In this document: one piece after another, positions 33,209 to 43,862 of the stretch | Layout: each line of letters starts with the position of its first letter | Numbering within the stretch: the first letter of the stretch is position 1 | Assembly (NCBI GenBank): GCA_023422835.1 | Contig: JAFAGI010000001.1 | Span: 62,001-126,000, forward strand | Origin: Bacteroidota bacterium | Lineage (GTDB): Bacteria > Bacteroidota > Bacteroidia > Chitinophagales > Chitinophagaceae | Length of the DNA stretch: 64,000 nucleotides | Direction of reading: 5' to 3' | Translations under genes and position numbers: made by a program | The notes under the pieces: model-generated | Databases searched by the model: none | Told to the model about the DNA's origin: nothing | What the model saw: the letters and a program-made list of their open reading frames with translations, nothing else

Positions 33209-35356
33209 CTAATTACCAAAATCCGGGGATTTACCCCTGTTAAACAGATAATGGCCATGCGCGCGTAGCAGTTTTAATTCGTCAAAGGTAAAGTTATCGG
33301 GCAGGCCGTTTTTATATTCAGATAGTGTAAGCATTGATTTCTTGCTGAATGTCTGTTCAAATACAGCTACTTTTTCTGCAGGAATAATTTGCCTTACATC
33401 AACTATACCGGTTTCAACAAACTTACTGAGATGTGTATAAATAGTACCTTTCGAGAGATTACGCGTTTTCATTATTTCCTCTATTGATTTGCCGGCCTCA
33501 TACAATTGATAAGATATTACATGGGTTGGTATCTTATCCACTTTGGCGCTGATTTCTACATCCAGATTCTTATCGAACAAGGCAACATCAAGCAAATGCA
33601 ACGTTTTCAGGCTTTTCAAGTATTCTTCTACGTCATCAATAAAAGCTTTGAACAATTCATTGTACTGTTTTAGTCCCTTCTCACCTTTAGACGTAGCATA
33701 CAGTTCCTTTAAAGGAGAAAATATCTTCTCATATACATTTTTAAAAAAGAAACTCACGGCACCTTTAGACTTTTCTTGTATGTCTTGCCAGGTGTTTTGC
33801 TGTTTTACAAACTGTAGGGTTTTAGCCTTGATGATCTTATCAAACTTATTATATACCTCTGCGAGATCAGCAATTAAAGGCGACAATTGTTGATAAAGGC
33901 CTGTAGCCTTTTCCTTATCTAAAAACCTGCTCTCTTTTACTGCAATCTGCCATTCTTCCAAAGAATCTTTCATCCATCTCATATCCACATAACGCAGTAT
34001 TTTACGGATGCTGTAATCATATTTTTCATCATGCAGAATATGCTCAATCTGTTCATTAGCGTTTGTAGATTCATGGAAGGAGCCTATTCTTCTATCGATG
34101 AAAATTATATCGCGCGTGATCTGCGACTTTAAAACAATACCTTCCAAAGTACGGCAACGGCTCAATGCCACATATACCTGGCCGGATGCAAACGACCTGC
34201 CCGCATCAATAATCAGCCTGTCAAAAGTAAGGCCCTGGCTCTTGTGTATAGTCACTGCCCATGCCAGTTTCACGGGAAATTGCACAAAACTTCCCAAAAC
34301 GTCTTCCCGAATATTTCTATCTTTATCCAGTGAATATTTTTTCTGTTCCCATGTTTCTTTCTCAAGGATAATTTCCTTGTCCGTACCATCAATCACCACA
34401 CCTATCTCGTTGTGTGTTAGTGAAGTAACTTCCGCCAGCTTGCCGTTAAAATATTTTTTTTCCGCAGTAGTGTCGTTGCGTATAAACATGATCTGTGCCC
34501 CAACCCTCAATTCCAGCGTTTCATCATTAGGGTATTGGCTTTCCTTGAAATCGCCTTTAATTTCGGCATTGAAAAAGAAAGATTTTCCAGGCAGCGCATC
34601 AAGTTTTTTACGGTTGATAGCATCTGCCATCCTGTTGTGTGAGCAGAGATATACGTAGGCTTCCTCGCCTGGTTCAAACTCAGTGTTTACGCGCTTATTC
34701 AATATCTGCAGGTCATTTGCCGTGACACGTGCATCTCGGATGTGATTCAGTATTTCCAGGAAATCTTTATCCTTTTGCCGGTATACATGTTTCAGTTCAA
34801 TAGTTATCACGCTTACCTGCTGAAGCGATTTTGCATCAAAGAAAAAAGGTGAATTGTAGTATTGTAAGAGAATGCTTTCATTCTCTTGCCGGAGAACAGG
34901 AGGCAGTTGATAAAGATCGCCGATGAACAGCATTTGCACACCGCCGAATTTTGCAGGAATACGCCTGATGTGTTGCAAAGATAAATCCATCATATCGAGC
35001 ACATCAGCCCGAAGCATCGACACTTCATCGATGATTATAATCTCAACCTCCCTCAATAACTTTAACTTATCTCTTCGGTATTTAAAGTGTGGCAGCAGAT
35101 CAGGGATATTCATGGCATAATCGCGGTCGATCTCATCAAAAGTGGGCACGAATGTACGCAAAGGCAAACCAAACATAGAGTGAATGGTAACGCCGCCGGC
35201 ATTGATTGCTGCAATTCCCGTAGGGGCTACCACAATATGCTTCTTACGGGTTTTTTTTACAAATTCATTGAGAAAAGTTGTCTTACCCGTACCCGCCTTT
35301 CCTGTAAGAAAGATGTTGCGGTGCGTATGTTCTATGAGATCAAACAGATTATTCAA
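33209..35356 (-). CDS. PIF1-like helicase with C-terminal helix-turn-helix domain
   Basis: 715 residues. SF1B helicase core: Walker A GKAGTGKTT (19-27), motif Ia VVAPTGIAAINAGGVTIHSMFGLP, Walker B IIIDEVSM, motif III GDLYQLPPV and the late motif V/VI region WAVTIHKSQGLTFD...QVYVALSRCRTLEG. After about residue 430 comes a helical linker, then an HRDC/HTH_40-like domain (ISYQLYEAGKSIEEIMKTRN) near 620-660. This architecture is widespread in Bacteroidota. It probably unwinds DNA or DNA-RNA hybrids during replication or repair. Confidence 0.9.
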   Translation of the reverse strand: MNNLFDLIEHTHRNIFLTGKAGTGKTTFLNEFVKKTRKKHIVVAPTGIAAINAGGVTIHSMFGLPLRTFVPTFDEIDRDYAMNIPDLLPHFKYRRDKLKLLREVEIIIIDEVSMLRADVLDMMDLSLQHIRRIPAKFGGVQMLFIGDLYQLPPVLRQENESILLQYYNSPFFFDAKSLQQVSVITIELKHVYRQKDKDFLEILNHIRDARVTANDLQILNKRVNTEFEPGEEAYVYLCSHNRMADAINRKKLDALPGKSFFFNAEIKGDFKESQYPNDETLELRVGAQIMFIRNDTTAEKKYFNGKLAEVTSLTHNEIGVVIDGTDKEIILEKETWEQKKYSLDKDRNIREDVLGSFVQFPVKLAWAVTIHKSQGLTFDRLIIDAGRSFASGQVYVALSRCRTLEGIVLKSQITRDIIFIDRRIGSFHESTNANEQIEHILHDEKYDYSIRKILRYVDMRWMKDSLEEWQIAVKESRFLDKEKATGLYQQLSPLIADLAEVYNKFDKIIKAKTLQFVKQQNTWQDIQEKSKGAVSFFFKNVYEKIFSPLKELYATSKGEKGLKQYNELFKAFIDDVEEYLKSLKTLHLLDVALFDKNLDVEISAKVDKIPTHVISYQLYEAGKSIEEIMKTRNLSKGTIYTHLSKFVETGIVDVRQIIPAEKVAVFEQTFSKKSMLTLSEYKNGLPDNFTFDELKLLRAHGHYLFNRGKSPDFGN

Positions 35357-35373
35357 CTTTCACAATTTTATCA

Positions 35374-35429
35374 AAAATAAAAAATCTGCCACACTTCTCC
35401 GCTGATATTGCGAAATTGTGCGACAGATT
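35374..35429 (-). terminator. Terminator of clpB
   Basis: On the minus strand AATCTG-tcg-CACA pairs with TGTG-g-CAGATT around a large loop, followed by TTTTATTTTT. It lies about 50 bases past the ClpB stop. Imperfect stem, so moderate certainty. Confidence 0.55.
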
Positions 35430-35476
35430 TGATTAATAATGGTTGTTTCTAAAATCCTGGTTGCTACCGGCAACGG

Positions 35477-38071
35477 TTATTTTTCATTTCTGAATACCAC
35501 TACCCCATCGAACACATCAACAAGCACTGGGTGCTCCCTGTCAATATCACCGCCAAGTATTTTTTTACTTAACGGATTAATGATCGTTTTTTGAATCAAT
35601 CTTTTCAATGGTCTTGCACCATAGTTCACATCATAGCCATTTTCTGCCAGAAAATCTATGGCATAATCACTAAACTCAAGCGTTACACCATTTTGAGCCA
35701 ATTGACGCTGCAAATTTCTAAGCTGTATATCCACGATGCTCCTGATGTTGTTCCTGCTTAATGGATGGAACATAATGATGTCGTCTATCCTGTTTAAAAA
35801 TTCAGGACGTATAGTGTCCTTCAACAACCCCATCACTTCAATCTTAGCCACTTCTTCCGCTCGTTCGAGGTCGTTTGCATATTTATCAAAAGCATCCTGT
35901 ATCAGGTGGCTGCCGATATTGCTCGTCATGATGATGAGTGTATTCTTAAAGTTTACAACGCGCCCTTTATTATCTGTCAAATGTCCATCGTCCAAAACCT
36001 GCAATAAAGTATTGAACACGTCGGGGTGTGCTTTCTCTATTTCATCAAACAATACAACACTGTAAGGTTTGCGGCGAACTGCTTCCGTAAGCTGGCCGCC
36101 TTCGTCATAGCCCACGTATCCGGGAGGTGCGCCGACAAGGCGGGAAACACTATGCTTTTCCTGGTATTCGCTCATGTCAATCCGCGTCATCATTGACTCG
36201 TCATCAAATAAGAACTCCGCCAACGCTTTAGCAAGCTCAGTCTTACCAACGCCGGTAGTTCCCAGAAAAATAAATGAACCGATGGGGCGCTTAGGATCGC
36301 TCAAACCCGCACGGCTTCTGCGTATGGCGTCAGCAACAGCTACAATTGCTTCATCCTGCCCTACCACTCTTTCATGCAGGTGGTCTTCCAGTTGCAAAAG
36401 CTTTTCCCTTTCCGACTGCAGCATTTTGCTCACCGGTATGCCTGTAGATTTTGAAATAGTTTCGGCAATATCTTCTGCATCAACTTCTTCTTTCAATATT
36501 CTTTTTTCGGTAAGGTTTTTAAGCTCTTCGCTTGATTGTGCAATGATCTCTTCCTGCTCCTTTATCTTTCCGTAACGTATTTCGGCTACTTTGCCATAGT
36601 CACCTTCACGCTCGGCTTTTTCTGCCTGTGATTTAAGCGACTCAATTTCAGCTTTGGCATTCTGCACTTTTTCCACTATCTCCTTTTCCTGTTGCCACTT
36701 GGCTTTATAGGTATCCCTGTCTACCATTAAATTGCTGATGGTAGTGTTCAGTTCTTTGAGTTTTGCTTCATCATTTTCGCGTTTAATGGCTTCCCTCTCA
36801 ATCTCCAGCTGGCGGATCCTCCTTTCCAGCTCGTCCAGCTCCTCAGGCATTGAATTCATCTCTAACCTAAGCTTGGCGGCGCTTTCATCAATTAGGTCAA
36901 TAGCTTTATCAGGCAAAAAACGGTCAGTAATGTAGCGGTGAGAAAGTTCTACTGCAGCAATTATCGCCTCGTCCTTGATGCGTACATGGTGGTGAGATTC
37001 ATACCTGTCTTTAAGCCCACGCAAAATCGATATGGCATCTTCCACGTTTGGCTCGTCTACTATCACTTTCTGGAAGCGGCGCTCCAAAGCCTTATCTTTT
37101 TCAAAGTATTGCTGGTATTCATTTAAAGTTGTTGCACCAATGGCTCTTAGTTCACCTCGCGCTAAAGCAGGCTTCAGTATATTGGCTGCGTCCATAGCTC
37201 CTTCCCCGCCACCTGCACCTACAAGTGTATGTATCTCATCAATAAATAAAATGATCTCTCCGTTGCTGTCGCCTACATCTTTTATTACACCCTTTAATCT
37301 TTCTTCAAACTCGCCTTTGTACTTAGCGCCCGCGATTAGTTGACCCATATCGAGTGCAAAAATGATCTTTGATTTCAGGTTTTCAGGCACATCTCCATTC
37401 ACGATCCTGTGCGCCAAACCTTCTACTATCGCGGTTTTACCCACACCCGGTTCACCAACCAATATAGGATTGTTCTTGGTCCTGCGAGACAGGATATGCA
37501 ACGTTCTCCTGATCTCCTCATCGCGCCCGATCACAGGATCAAGCTTACCGGATTGAGCCAGGTCGTTCAGATTCTTGGCATATTTCTCCAGTGCATTGTA
37601 TTGCTGGGAAGCAGTCTGCGAATTCACCGTATCGCCTTTGCGTAATTCTTTGATGGCAGCGACCAGGCCTTTTTCTGTAAGGCCTGCATCTTTTAATATT
37701 TTGGCTGTTTCATCACTGCCCTGTACTAAGGCCAGAAGCATGTGCTCCGGTGTGATAAATTCATCACCAAATTCCTTAAGGCTGGTACTTGCACGCATCA
37801 GCGCTGTATTCATTTCGCGTGAAACCTGTTGTGCAGGGTCGCCGGCTGATATTTTGGGGAGCCGCGCCATTGCTTCATCCAACTTTGTTTCTACAAGATT
37901 GATAGTAACATTGTTCTTCTTGAGTAAAAACTCAATAGAACTGTCTTTGTCGTTGAGCAAAGCTTTCAGTAAATGTTCGGTGTCGATATTTACATTGCCT
38001 CTCTCAAAAGCTATATGTTGTGCTGCAGCAATAAGCTCTTGTGCTTTGATCGTATATTTATTTGGGTTCAT
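35477..38071 (-). CDS. clpB: ATP-dependent chaperone ClpB
   Basis: 864 residues, full length. Order: N-terminal Clp-N repeats (1-150), first AAA+ module with Walker A GEPGVGKT (206-213) and Walker [10 protein letters not shown], a long coiled-coil M-domain (about 410-525) that separates ClpB from ClpA/C, and a second AAA+ module with Walker [10 protein letters not shown] (about 606) and Walker [12 protein letters not shown]. There is no ClpP-binding loop. It works with DnaK to rescue aggregated proteins after heat stress. Single-gene unit, divergent from ndk. Confidence 0.97.
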   Translation of the reverse strand: MNPNKYTIKAQELIAAAQHIAFERGNVNIDTEHLLKALLNDKDSSIEFLLKKNNVTINLVETKLDEAMARLPKISAGDPAQQVSREMNTALMRASTSLKEFGDEFITPEHMLLALVQGSDETAKILKDAGLTEKGLVAAIKELRKGDTVNSQTASQQYNALEKYAKNLNDLAQSGKLDPVIGRDEEIRRTLHILSRRTKNNPILVGEPGVGKTAIVEGLAHRIVNGDVPENLKSKIIFALDMGQLIAGAKYKGEFEERLKGVIKDVGDSNGEIILFIDEIHTLVGAGGGEGAMDAANILKPALARGELRAIGATTLNEYQQYFEKDKALERRFQKVIVDEPNVEDAISILRGLKDRYESHHHVRIKDEAIIAAVELSHRYITDRFLPDKAIDLIDESAAKLRLEMNSMPEELDELERRIRQLEIEREAIKRENDEAKLKELNTTISNLMVDRDTYKAKWQQEKEIVEKVQNAKAEIESLKSQAEKAEREGDYGKVAEIRYGKIKEQEEIIAQSSEELKNLTEKRILKEEVDAEDIAETISKSTGIPVSKMLQSEREKLLQLEDHLHERVVGQDEAIVAVADAIRRSRAGLSDPKRPIGSFIFLGTTGVGKTELAKALAEFLFDDESMMTRIDMSEYQEKHSVSRLVGAPPGYVGYDEGGQLTEAVRRKPYSVVLFDEIEKAHPDVFNTLLQVLDDGHLTDNKGRVVNFKNTLIIMTSNIGSHLIQDAFDKYANDLERAEEVAKIEVMGLLKDTIRPEFLNRIDDIIMFHPLSRNNIRSIVDIQLRNLQRQLAQNGVTLEFSDYAIDFLAENGYDVNYGARPLKRLIQKTIINPLSKKILGGDIDREHPVLVDVFDGVVVFRNEK

Positions 38072-38235
38072 AGTTCATGTATTTATTCTTATGTAATTTA
38101 ATGAACAAAAAACATACAACCATAATTATTCCTGAAAAAATGACGTTAAATATTGATTGAAACTGACGGAAATGCAGCAAACATAAGGGTTACAGGAAAA
38201 TTTGGCTTAAATAAATTAAGTTTATTTTATTTACT

Positions 38236-38243
38236 TATTTTTG
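38236..38243 (+). promoter_or_regulatory. Candidate -7 box of ndk (TATTTTTG)
   Basis: TATTTTTG, a full match to TAnnTTTG, ends 17 bases before the ndk start. Confidence 0.5.
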
Positions 38244-38260
38244 CGCCAAACAAAAAAAGT

Positions 38261-38677
38261 ATGAGCAATAGTACATTTACCATGATCAAACCCGATGCTA
38301 CCAACAACGGGCATACCGGCGCAATTTTAGATCAGATCATAAAAGGCGGTTTTAAAATCAAGGCCATGAAGTGGGTACAACTTTCCATTGAGCAGGCAGG
38401 CAAATTTTATGAAGTACATAAAGAACGCCCCTTTTATGGTGAGCTGGTAGAATTTATGAGTAGCGGTCCCATTGTTGCTGCTATCTTGGAAAAAGAAAAT
38501 GCTGTAGCTGATTTCAGAACGCTCATCGGCGCTACGGACCCGGCGAAAGCAGCAGAAGGAACCATCCGTAAAAAATTTGCAACCTCACTGGGACAAAATG
38601 CTGTTCATGGCAGCGATAGCGATGAGAACGCAAAAATTGAAGGAGACTTTTTCTTCTCCGGTTTAGAAAGATTTTAA
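38261..38677 (+). CDS. ndk: Nucleoside diphosphate kinase
   Basis: 138 residues from ATG 38261, the start that matches the family ([13 protein letters not shown]); the open frame runs further upstream but into the promoter. NDK signature NAVHGSDS holds the phospho-His (His116). It moves the terminal phosphate between nucleoside triphosphates and diphosphates. Length and conserved residues are normal. It is a single-gene unit with a strong terminator. Confidence 0.97.
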   Translation: MSNSTFTMIKPDATNNGHTGAILDQIIKGGFKIKAMKWVQLSIEQAGKFYEVHKERPFYGELVEFMSSGPIVAAILEKENAVADFRTLIGATDPAKAAEGTIRKKFATSLGQNAVHGSDSDENAKIEGDFFFSGLERF

Positions 38678-38695
38678 TTGGAAAAATAACAGATG

Positions 38696-38730
38696 ATCTG
38701 CCACATTCTAAAAATGTAGCAGATTTTTAT
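38696..38730. terminator. Terminator after ndk
   Basis: Long stem ATCTGC-ACATT / AATGT-GCAGAT (one bulge each side) followed by TTTTTATTTT. It overlaps the stop codon of the convergent DUF2851 gene. Confidence 0.8.
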
Positions 38731-39995
38731 TTTGCTGAAACGATGCGCCTGCCTAGGTTACAATTCAGGCAGCGACGCACATCGCAATATTGCTTTTTCA
38801 ACTCAAGCAATGCCTGGGTTTCCAGAGCATTATTTGCCTGCACATGAAACCTTTTCCATGATTTGATAACGGTATTATTTTCAGCGACAGTCTGTTCCAG
38901 CCAGCGCAATGCTTTGTCTTTGAAATATTGAAGCTGATTAAATACTCCGTAAGCAAACAATGCAGGCACAACAGTATTAATAAAAATATTGTTTACCATA
39001 GACCTGCCTGTTTTTTTGGGCTTATAGTCGCCCGGATCATCCCCCAGGCGGTAATGATAGTGCCAGTAATCGTTGGCCGTGATTTCGAAATAATTGTACA
39101 CTTCGCGGAAATCTTCCGTATCCCTGATCTTTGAAAACAGGTTGGATGATGCATGTATCAAAGCTGCTAACTGCGCTAAACGTATACTGGGAAAGCTGGC
39201 AGGCCTCATCCTTAGAAATAATGGGGCTGCTTCTGTTTTCCTGAGATTGAATTTCCTGGCAAGAAAAGCATATTCTCTTTTTAAAATAGCCGTATAGTCA
39301 TCGGACGTTGCTGCCGGCAATAAATTTAATGTGCCAAACAGCAAAGCCTCTACCTGGTGTATCTGGTATTTATGTTTGGCCAGGATGTTGATGGATATTA
39401 GCTTTGCCATCTCCATAAAAATCTCTGCATTTACTTTTATACCAAAATTTGCAGCTATCAGTTGCCAGAAAGTCTCCTCCCAATGGCCGTTATTGGTATG
39501 TAACAAATCAATGATTTGCTGCGACTTTCTTTGAAACCTGCTGGTAGCGAGCCTTTCTTTCCAGTTTAGCCATTCGATTTCATTCAGCACAGGCAAATAG
39601 CTTTCACAAGGCACAAAAGCTTTGCTGTGCATCAGTTCTTCGTATTTTTTGAGCATGATAGAAGAAACATGCGGCTGAATGCATAAAGTCTGGAACTTCT
39701 GGTGTATGAAATCCGGTTTGTCATTTTCCCAGACTACATGCAATATTACATTGTTGTAGTTCTGATCTAAATGATGTTTGTGGAGGTGCCAGTCTGATGT
39801 TTTAATGTGTATTTCCACACTGCCTGCAAGCAGTGTACTACCGATCCTGATCCTAGCTTCCAGGAAATCAGGTCCCTGGTGAATATTGGCGATGCCGGGG
39901 TGGATAATCTGAATAGGCTCACCACTATCCGCTGTTAGCTGGTGATGATTGAAGTATTGAAATTGCCAGATAAAATGAAGCAGTTTTTCATTCAT
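38727..39995 (-). CDS. DUF2851 family protein
   Basis: 422 residues. The beginning MNEKLLHFIWQFQYFN and the conserved stretch GPDFLEARIRIGSTLLAGSVEIHIKTSDW (about 41-70) identify the DUF2851 family, which is common in Bacteroidota and has no known role. The end has a cysteine pair (CDVRRCLNC). It is the last gene of a same-strand run behind the MutS2-like gene, 71 bases away. Confidence 0.88.
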   Translation of the reverse strand: MNEKLLHFIWQFQYFNHHQLTADSGEPIQIIHPGIANIHQGPDFLEARIRIGSTLLAGSVEIHIKTSDWHLHKHHLDQNYNNVILHVVWENDKPDFIHQKFQTLCIQPHVSSIMLKKYEELMHSKAFVPCESYLPVLNEIEWLNWKERLATSRFQRKSQQIIDLLHTNNGHWEETFWQLIAANFGIKVNAEIFMEMAKLISINILAKHKYQIHQVEALLFGTLNLLPAATSDDYTAILKREYAFLARKFNLRKTEAAPLFLRMRPASFPSIRLAQLAALIHASSNLFSKIRDTEDFREVYNYFEITANDYWHYHYRLGDDPGDYKPKKTGRSMVNNIFINTVVPALFAYGVFNQLQYFKDKALRWLEQTVAENNTVIKSWKRFHVQANNALETQALLELKKQYCDVRRCLNCNLGRRIVSAK

Positions 39996-40066
39996 ATCAT
40001 TTCCATTTTTCTACACTAAATCTACCTGAAATATTCAATCCCTGCAAGTGCTCTGGTAAAGTTACT

Positions 40067-42172
40067 CTAATTTTCCTGATTTTTTTCCTGTACAGCTACC
40101 AGGTCGTTTAATTCCACGTTGATCGGCAATTGTCCGATCTGAACGATGGCACGCTTTCCGCGCAGCTCTTTTACTTCACCCACCTGGTGGTTTTTTTTAA
40201 TTTTCACCTTTGTACCTACAATAATTTCCGCTGAGGTTTCTTTGTACCTGGCATCAATCTTTTTCGCCATCTTCCCCGTAATGATCTTCTCATTCTTTGG
40301 AAAAAGAACAGCGCTGATGTTTTTTACAACCGTATTTTTATCATCGGCTTTCCTCCATTCTACTACCATTTGCCGGAGCTTTCTTTCCGTATCTTTCAAA
40401 TAAGCTATGCGGTCTTCTGTAATCTTATTCTGTTGTTTTAAAATTTCTAGCTGCTGTTTGTGTTTTTCTTTATGCAGCACGGTTTCCATTTCTTTTTTTA
40501 GTTTTTCATTTTCACGTATCAGCTTGTGCAGCTGCTTTTTTTCCTTATCTATTTGCTGCATGTCCTGTTCGGTAGAGTTCAGCAATTTATCCAGCCTAAA
40601 ATGATCTTCATCGACCAATTTTTTTGCACGGTTTATCAATGGTTTAGGCAGTCCGATCCTTTCTGCTATTGAGAAGGTGTAAGAGCTGCCTGGCTTCCCC
40701 ACGATCAGCTTATACAAAGGTTGCAGCCTTACTTCGTCAAACGCCATAGCACCGTTGAATAATCCCGGTGTACGATTGGCCATGACTTTTAAATTGAGAT
40801 AATGGGTAGTTACTATACCCACTGAATGTTTCCTGGCAAGCTCTTCCAGAATCACTTCGGCAAAGGCTCCTCCCAAGTTAGGGTCGGATCCGCCACCCAA
40901 TTCATCAATAAAAAATAATGTTTTACCATTAGCATTTTCAATGAAATATTTCATAGCGTTGAGCTGTGCAGAGTAAGTGCTTAACTCAAATTCTATGCTT
41001 TGTGTATCACCTATATGAATAAACAGTTGCTTAAATATTCCCATCTGCGAATCTGGCTTTACCGGAACAAGAAGGCCGCTCTGCATCATCATCTGGTTAA
41101 GGCCGATTGTTTTCATGGCAACTGTTTTCCCGCCCGCATTGGGGCCGCTGATCACCAGTATCCTATTTTTCTCATCAAAACTAATATTTAAAGGAATGGT
41201 GGGTTTTGATAGTTTTTTATTGTACAAGTATAGCAGTGGATGATAGGCATCTTTGAGATCAACGTACGCTTTATCTGAAACGCTTGGGAAGTTGCCGTTC
41301 ATGTCAAGTGCCAGTTTGGCCTTTGCCCGGATAAAGTCAAAAATACCTAAAATATCATGATAGCTTTTCAGCAGAGGCGCATAAACACTCAGCTTAGAGG
41401 TTAGTGCACGTAATATGCGCAACACCTCTTTCCGTTCATCATTCTCCAGCGAATACACATCGTTGTTTAATTCTATGGTTTCTTCGGGCTCAATAAAAGT
41501 AGTTTTCCTGCTGTCGCTTTCACCGTGCAATATTCCTTTTATTTGTCTTTTGTGCTCTGAAAAAACAGCAACTACGCGCCTGCCATTGCTAAAGCTTTCG
41601 GCAATATCTGTAGTATAACCTGCCTTGCTAAGTTTAGCAACAACCCGCTCAAATGCCCTGCGCAGCTCATTGCGCTTCTTGTAAAGGTTCATACGAATAC
41701 GTTGCAGGTCTTCAGATGCTGTGTCCTTTACATTGCCGCTTTCGTCAAGAACTTCATTAATCATTTCAACAATTGCTTTCTCATAATATGTATCAGCAAT
41801 TACCAGCGCCAGTGAAGTAAAAGCAAGCCTTCTCTCTTGGTTAAACCATCGGAAAATATTTTCAATAGCCATACAAAGCCGCTTTACCTGCATCCATTGT
41901 TCGCCTACGATAGTACTTCCCGTGATGCCTAATAATTTCAGGTCTTTCTGAATATTGAGCACTACGTCGTTTGGAAATAAAAGGTTTTGTTCCGTGATCA
42001 ATTTGTACTCATAAGTTTGTGATAGCTCTTTTATTATGTAATCTTTTCTGGTGTGAATGCGCAAATGCTGCGCCTTCTCCACAGCAAACTCGGTCCTGCA
42101 ATACTCTAATAGCAATGCTTTGACCTTATCGAACTCTAACTGGTTTTCTGCTGCTTCCGGATATAATTTCAT
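40067..42172 (-). CDS. MutS2-like ATPase without Smr nuclease domain
   Basis: 701 residues. A MutS core (DNA-binding/lever region 1-290) followed by an ABC-type ATPase: Walker A GPNAGGKT (about 332-339), Walker B LFFIDELGGGSD (about 408-419). A coiled coil (about 515-600) replaces the MutS clamp, as in MutS2. The C-terminus is a KOW-like beta domain (TKVKIKKNHQVGEVKELRGK). Full MutS2 proteins are about 780 residues with a C-terminal Smr nuclease, absent here. MutS2 proteins act on recombination intermediates or collided ribosomes; without Smr this one may bind but not cut. The methyltransferase gene ends 4 bases upstream. Confidence 0.88.
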   Translation of the reverse strand: MKLYPEAAENQLEFDKVKALLLEYCRTEFAVEKAQHLRIHTRKDYIIKELSQTYEYKLITEQNLLFPNDVVLNIQKDLKLLGITGSTIVGEQWMQVKRLCMAIENIFRWFNQERRLAFTSLALVIADTYYEKAIVEMINEVLDESGNVKDTASEDLQRIRMNLYKKRNELRRAFERVVAKLSKAGYTTDIAESFSNGRRVVAVFSEHKRQIKGILHGESDSRKTTFIEPEETIELNNDVYSLENDERKEVLRILRALTSKLSVYAPLLKSYHDILGIFDFIRAKAKLALDMNGNFPSVSDKAYVDLKDAYHPLLYLYNKKLSKPTIPLNISFDEKNRILVISGPNAGGKTVAMKTIGLNQMMMQSGLLVPVKPDSQMGIFKQLFIHIGDTQSIEFELSTYSAQLNAMKYFIENANGKTLFFIDELGGGSDPNLGGAFAEVILEELARKHSVGIVTTHYLNLKVMANRTPGLFNGAMAFDEVRLQPLYKLIVGKPGSSYTFSIAERIGLPKPLINRAKKLVDEDHFRLDKLLNSTEQDMQQIDKEKKQLHKLIRENEKLKKEMETVLHKEKHKQQLEILKQQNKITEDRIAYLKDTERKLRQMVVEWRKADDKNTVVKNISAVLFPKNEKIITGKMAKKIDARYKETSAEIIVGTKVKIKKNHQVGEVKELRGKRAIVQIGQLPINVELNDLVAVQEKNQEN

Positions 42173-42176
42173 TCGC

Positions 42177-42986
42177 TCAATATCTTATAGTAAAATGTTG
42201 CTTTACCTTAAATTCTTTTTTGAAAAATACTATGCCTATAAAAAACAGGTCGATGCTTAAAGTTACATCATCATCGTTTTTAATTTTTTCCCAGGCCCGT
42301 TCCATACCTTCAGACCAGTGTATATCATCAAAAACTACAATGGAATCCTTATGCATTAAAGGCTTTAAGCCGTGAAAGTAAGACACAGTGGGCGCTTCAC
42401 GGTGATTGCCGTCAATAAATGCGAAATCAAGCCCTTCATGCTGTTTGCTGAAATTTTCTATAAATGCAGGCAGCGTATCATCGAAATTGCCTTCAGTTAT
42501 TTGTATATTATCCAGCGATTGCTTTTTAAAAATGTCCTTTGCTACCTGCGCCACCTCATGTGCGCCTTCCATAGTATGCACTGCGGCCCATTTATTGGCC
42601 GATGCAAGATAAGAAGTGGTAATACCCAGGCAGGTACCAAGCTCAAGGATTGTTTTAGGCTGGTAATATTTTACAATTTTGTAAATCAGCTGTGCATATT
42701 TTTCAGACTTAAGAGAGTTTTTTGCAATTGATGCAACCGTTCTCTGTTTTATATTTTCAATAGAAGATCCGGCGCCAAAATCCTCTAAGGTTAGCAATCG
42801 ATTATCTTCCTGTAACGAATGCCTGATCTGTTCAATGCCTTCTACTTCACTTTGATGAGGTTTTTTATTTAAAACGTTTTTTATAAAATCAAAAACAAAT
42901 GGCGAGTGCGTACCATGGCCCTTGCCATTGCTTGCTTTCAGCCAATAAGTTAAGTATTTTTTGGCAAGTTGTACTGATGAATACAT
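42177..42986 (-). CDS. Class I SAM-dependent O-methyltransferase-like protein
   Basis: 269 residues. Rossmann SAM-binding motif ILELGTCLGITTSYLA (about 114-129), acidic loop HTMEGAHE (about 136-143) and the late DFAFIDGNH (about 186-194), a metal-dependent O-methyltransferase pattern. An extra N-terminal domain of about 80 residues is present. Substrate unknown. It lies 4 bases upstream of the MutS2-like gene, so the two are co-transcribed. Confidence 0.85.
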   Translation of the reverse strand: MYSSVQLAKKYLTYWLKASNGKGHGTHSPFVFDFIKNVLNKKPHQSEVEGIEQIRHSLQEDNRLLTLEDFGAGSSIENIKQRTVASIAKNSLKSEKYAQLIYKIVKYYQPKTILELGTCLGITTSYLASANKWAAVHTMEGAHEVAQVAKDIFKKQSLDNIQITEGNFDDTLPAFIENFSKQHEGLDFAFIDGNHREAPTVSYFHGLKPLMHKDSIVVFDDIHWSEGMERAWEKIKNDDDVTLSIDLFFIGIVFFKKEFKVKQHFTIRY

Positions 42987-43071
42987 GTTTAAAATTGTAT
43001 CATGTTGCTTACAATAAAAAAAACGACAAGCCGTGAAAGCCTGCCGTCATTATGTAATATTGTATTATAGT

Positions 43072-43197
43072 TTAATCCGGTTTTTTCTCTTCCACTTTTT
43101 TCTCTGTTTTAGACCTGGCAGGTTTAGCAGGACGAACCTTTCCGTAGGATCCTAAGAATATTTTTCCTTCCTTGGTTTTTTTATCACCTCTACCCAT
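43072..43197 (-). CDS. 30S ribosomal protein THX
   Basis: A 41-codon gene from ATG 43197 to TAA 43072. The N-terminal MGRGDKKTKEGKIFLGSYGK matches the small ribosomal protein THX (bS31-like), which stabilises 16S rRNA in Thermus and is found in Bacteroidota; the rest is a Lys/Pro-rich tail typical of the family. It is preceded by an AT-rich stretch and shares the strand with the neighbouring HU gene, which lies upstream. Short genes like this are often missed. Confidence 0.88.
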   Translation of the reverse strand: MGRGDKKTKEGKIFLGSYGKVRPAKPARSKTEKKVEEKKPD

Positions 43198-43263
43198 TTT
43201 TATTAGTTGTTTTTGTGAATAATATTTAACTATGCGAAGTTAACAAAGATTTGGATGAAAAAT

Positions 43264-43288
43264 AAAAAAGCAGAAGAAAATCTTCTGC
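43264..43288 (-). terminator. Terminator of the HU gene
   Basis: Perfect 7-bp stem GCAGAAG / CTTCTGC, 5-base loop, followed on the minus strand by six T. It lies 22 bases after the HU stop. Confidence 0.88.
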
Positions 43289-43310
43289 TCAAATGATTTA
43301 GAATAAAGAA

Positions 43311-43580
43311 TTAGATTTTAGAAGATAATTCTTTACCAGCTTTGAATTTAGCAACTTTCTTTGCTTTGATTTTCAAAGGAGCGCCTGTGCGCGGATTACG
43401 TCCTGTGCGAGCTGCACGTTTTGTTACAGAAAAAGTCCCGAAGCCTACCAAAGTAACTTTGTCGCCGCTTTTTAAAGTTTTCTGTACTGTGGTGGTGAAA
43501 GCATCTAATGCATCATTAGCCTGAGTTTTAGTAATGCCGGCCTGATCTGCAATCTTAGCAACTAATTCCGCTTTGTTCAT
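43311..43580 (-). CDS. HU family DNA-binding protein
   Basis: 89 residues, full length. Family signature [21 protein letters not shown] (about 47-67) with the DNA-intercalating Pro (NP) on the beta arm. It is the histone-like protein that bends and compacts the chromosome. A well-placed promoter box and terminator make it a single-gene unit. Confidence 0.96.
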   Translation of the reverse strand: MNKAELVAKIADQAGITKTQANDALDAFTTTVQKTLKSGDKVTLVGFGTFSVTKRAARTGRNPRTGAPLKIKAKKVAKFKAGKELSSKI

Positions 43581-43613
43581 AGTTTTATTTTTTAATAGTT
43601 ACAATTAATACTA

Positions 43614-43621
43614 CAAATTTA
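43614..43621 (-). promoter_or_regulatory. Candidate -7 box of the HU gene (TAAATTTG)
   Basis: TAAATTTG on the minus strand, a full match to TAnnTTTG, ends 33 bases before the HU start. Confidence 0.5.
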
Positions 43622-43862
43622 TAGTGTTTTCGAATATATCAAAATTTATTTACTTTATCTTCCAAGTATACAGCACGCTGTGTATGATAGATAGAGCGTG
43701 CGTTTCAGCATATTACGAATTATATGATCTGTAAATAAACAATGCAAAATAATGCTCAAGCTCAATCACTGCAATGGTTTCAGCGATTTCATAATGTATA
43801 GAACTGCCTTAAACGTACAGGGCATGCGAACTGTAGACCATCAAAAAAAATGATATACACAA

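Noticed and set aside
43021..43047. Terminator after the THX gene
   Set aside because: The inverted repeat is imperfect (several mismatches), although followed by T on the minus strand; not strong enough to call.
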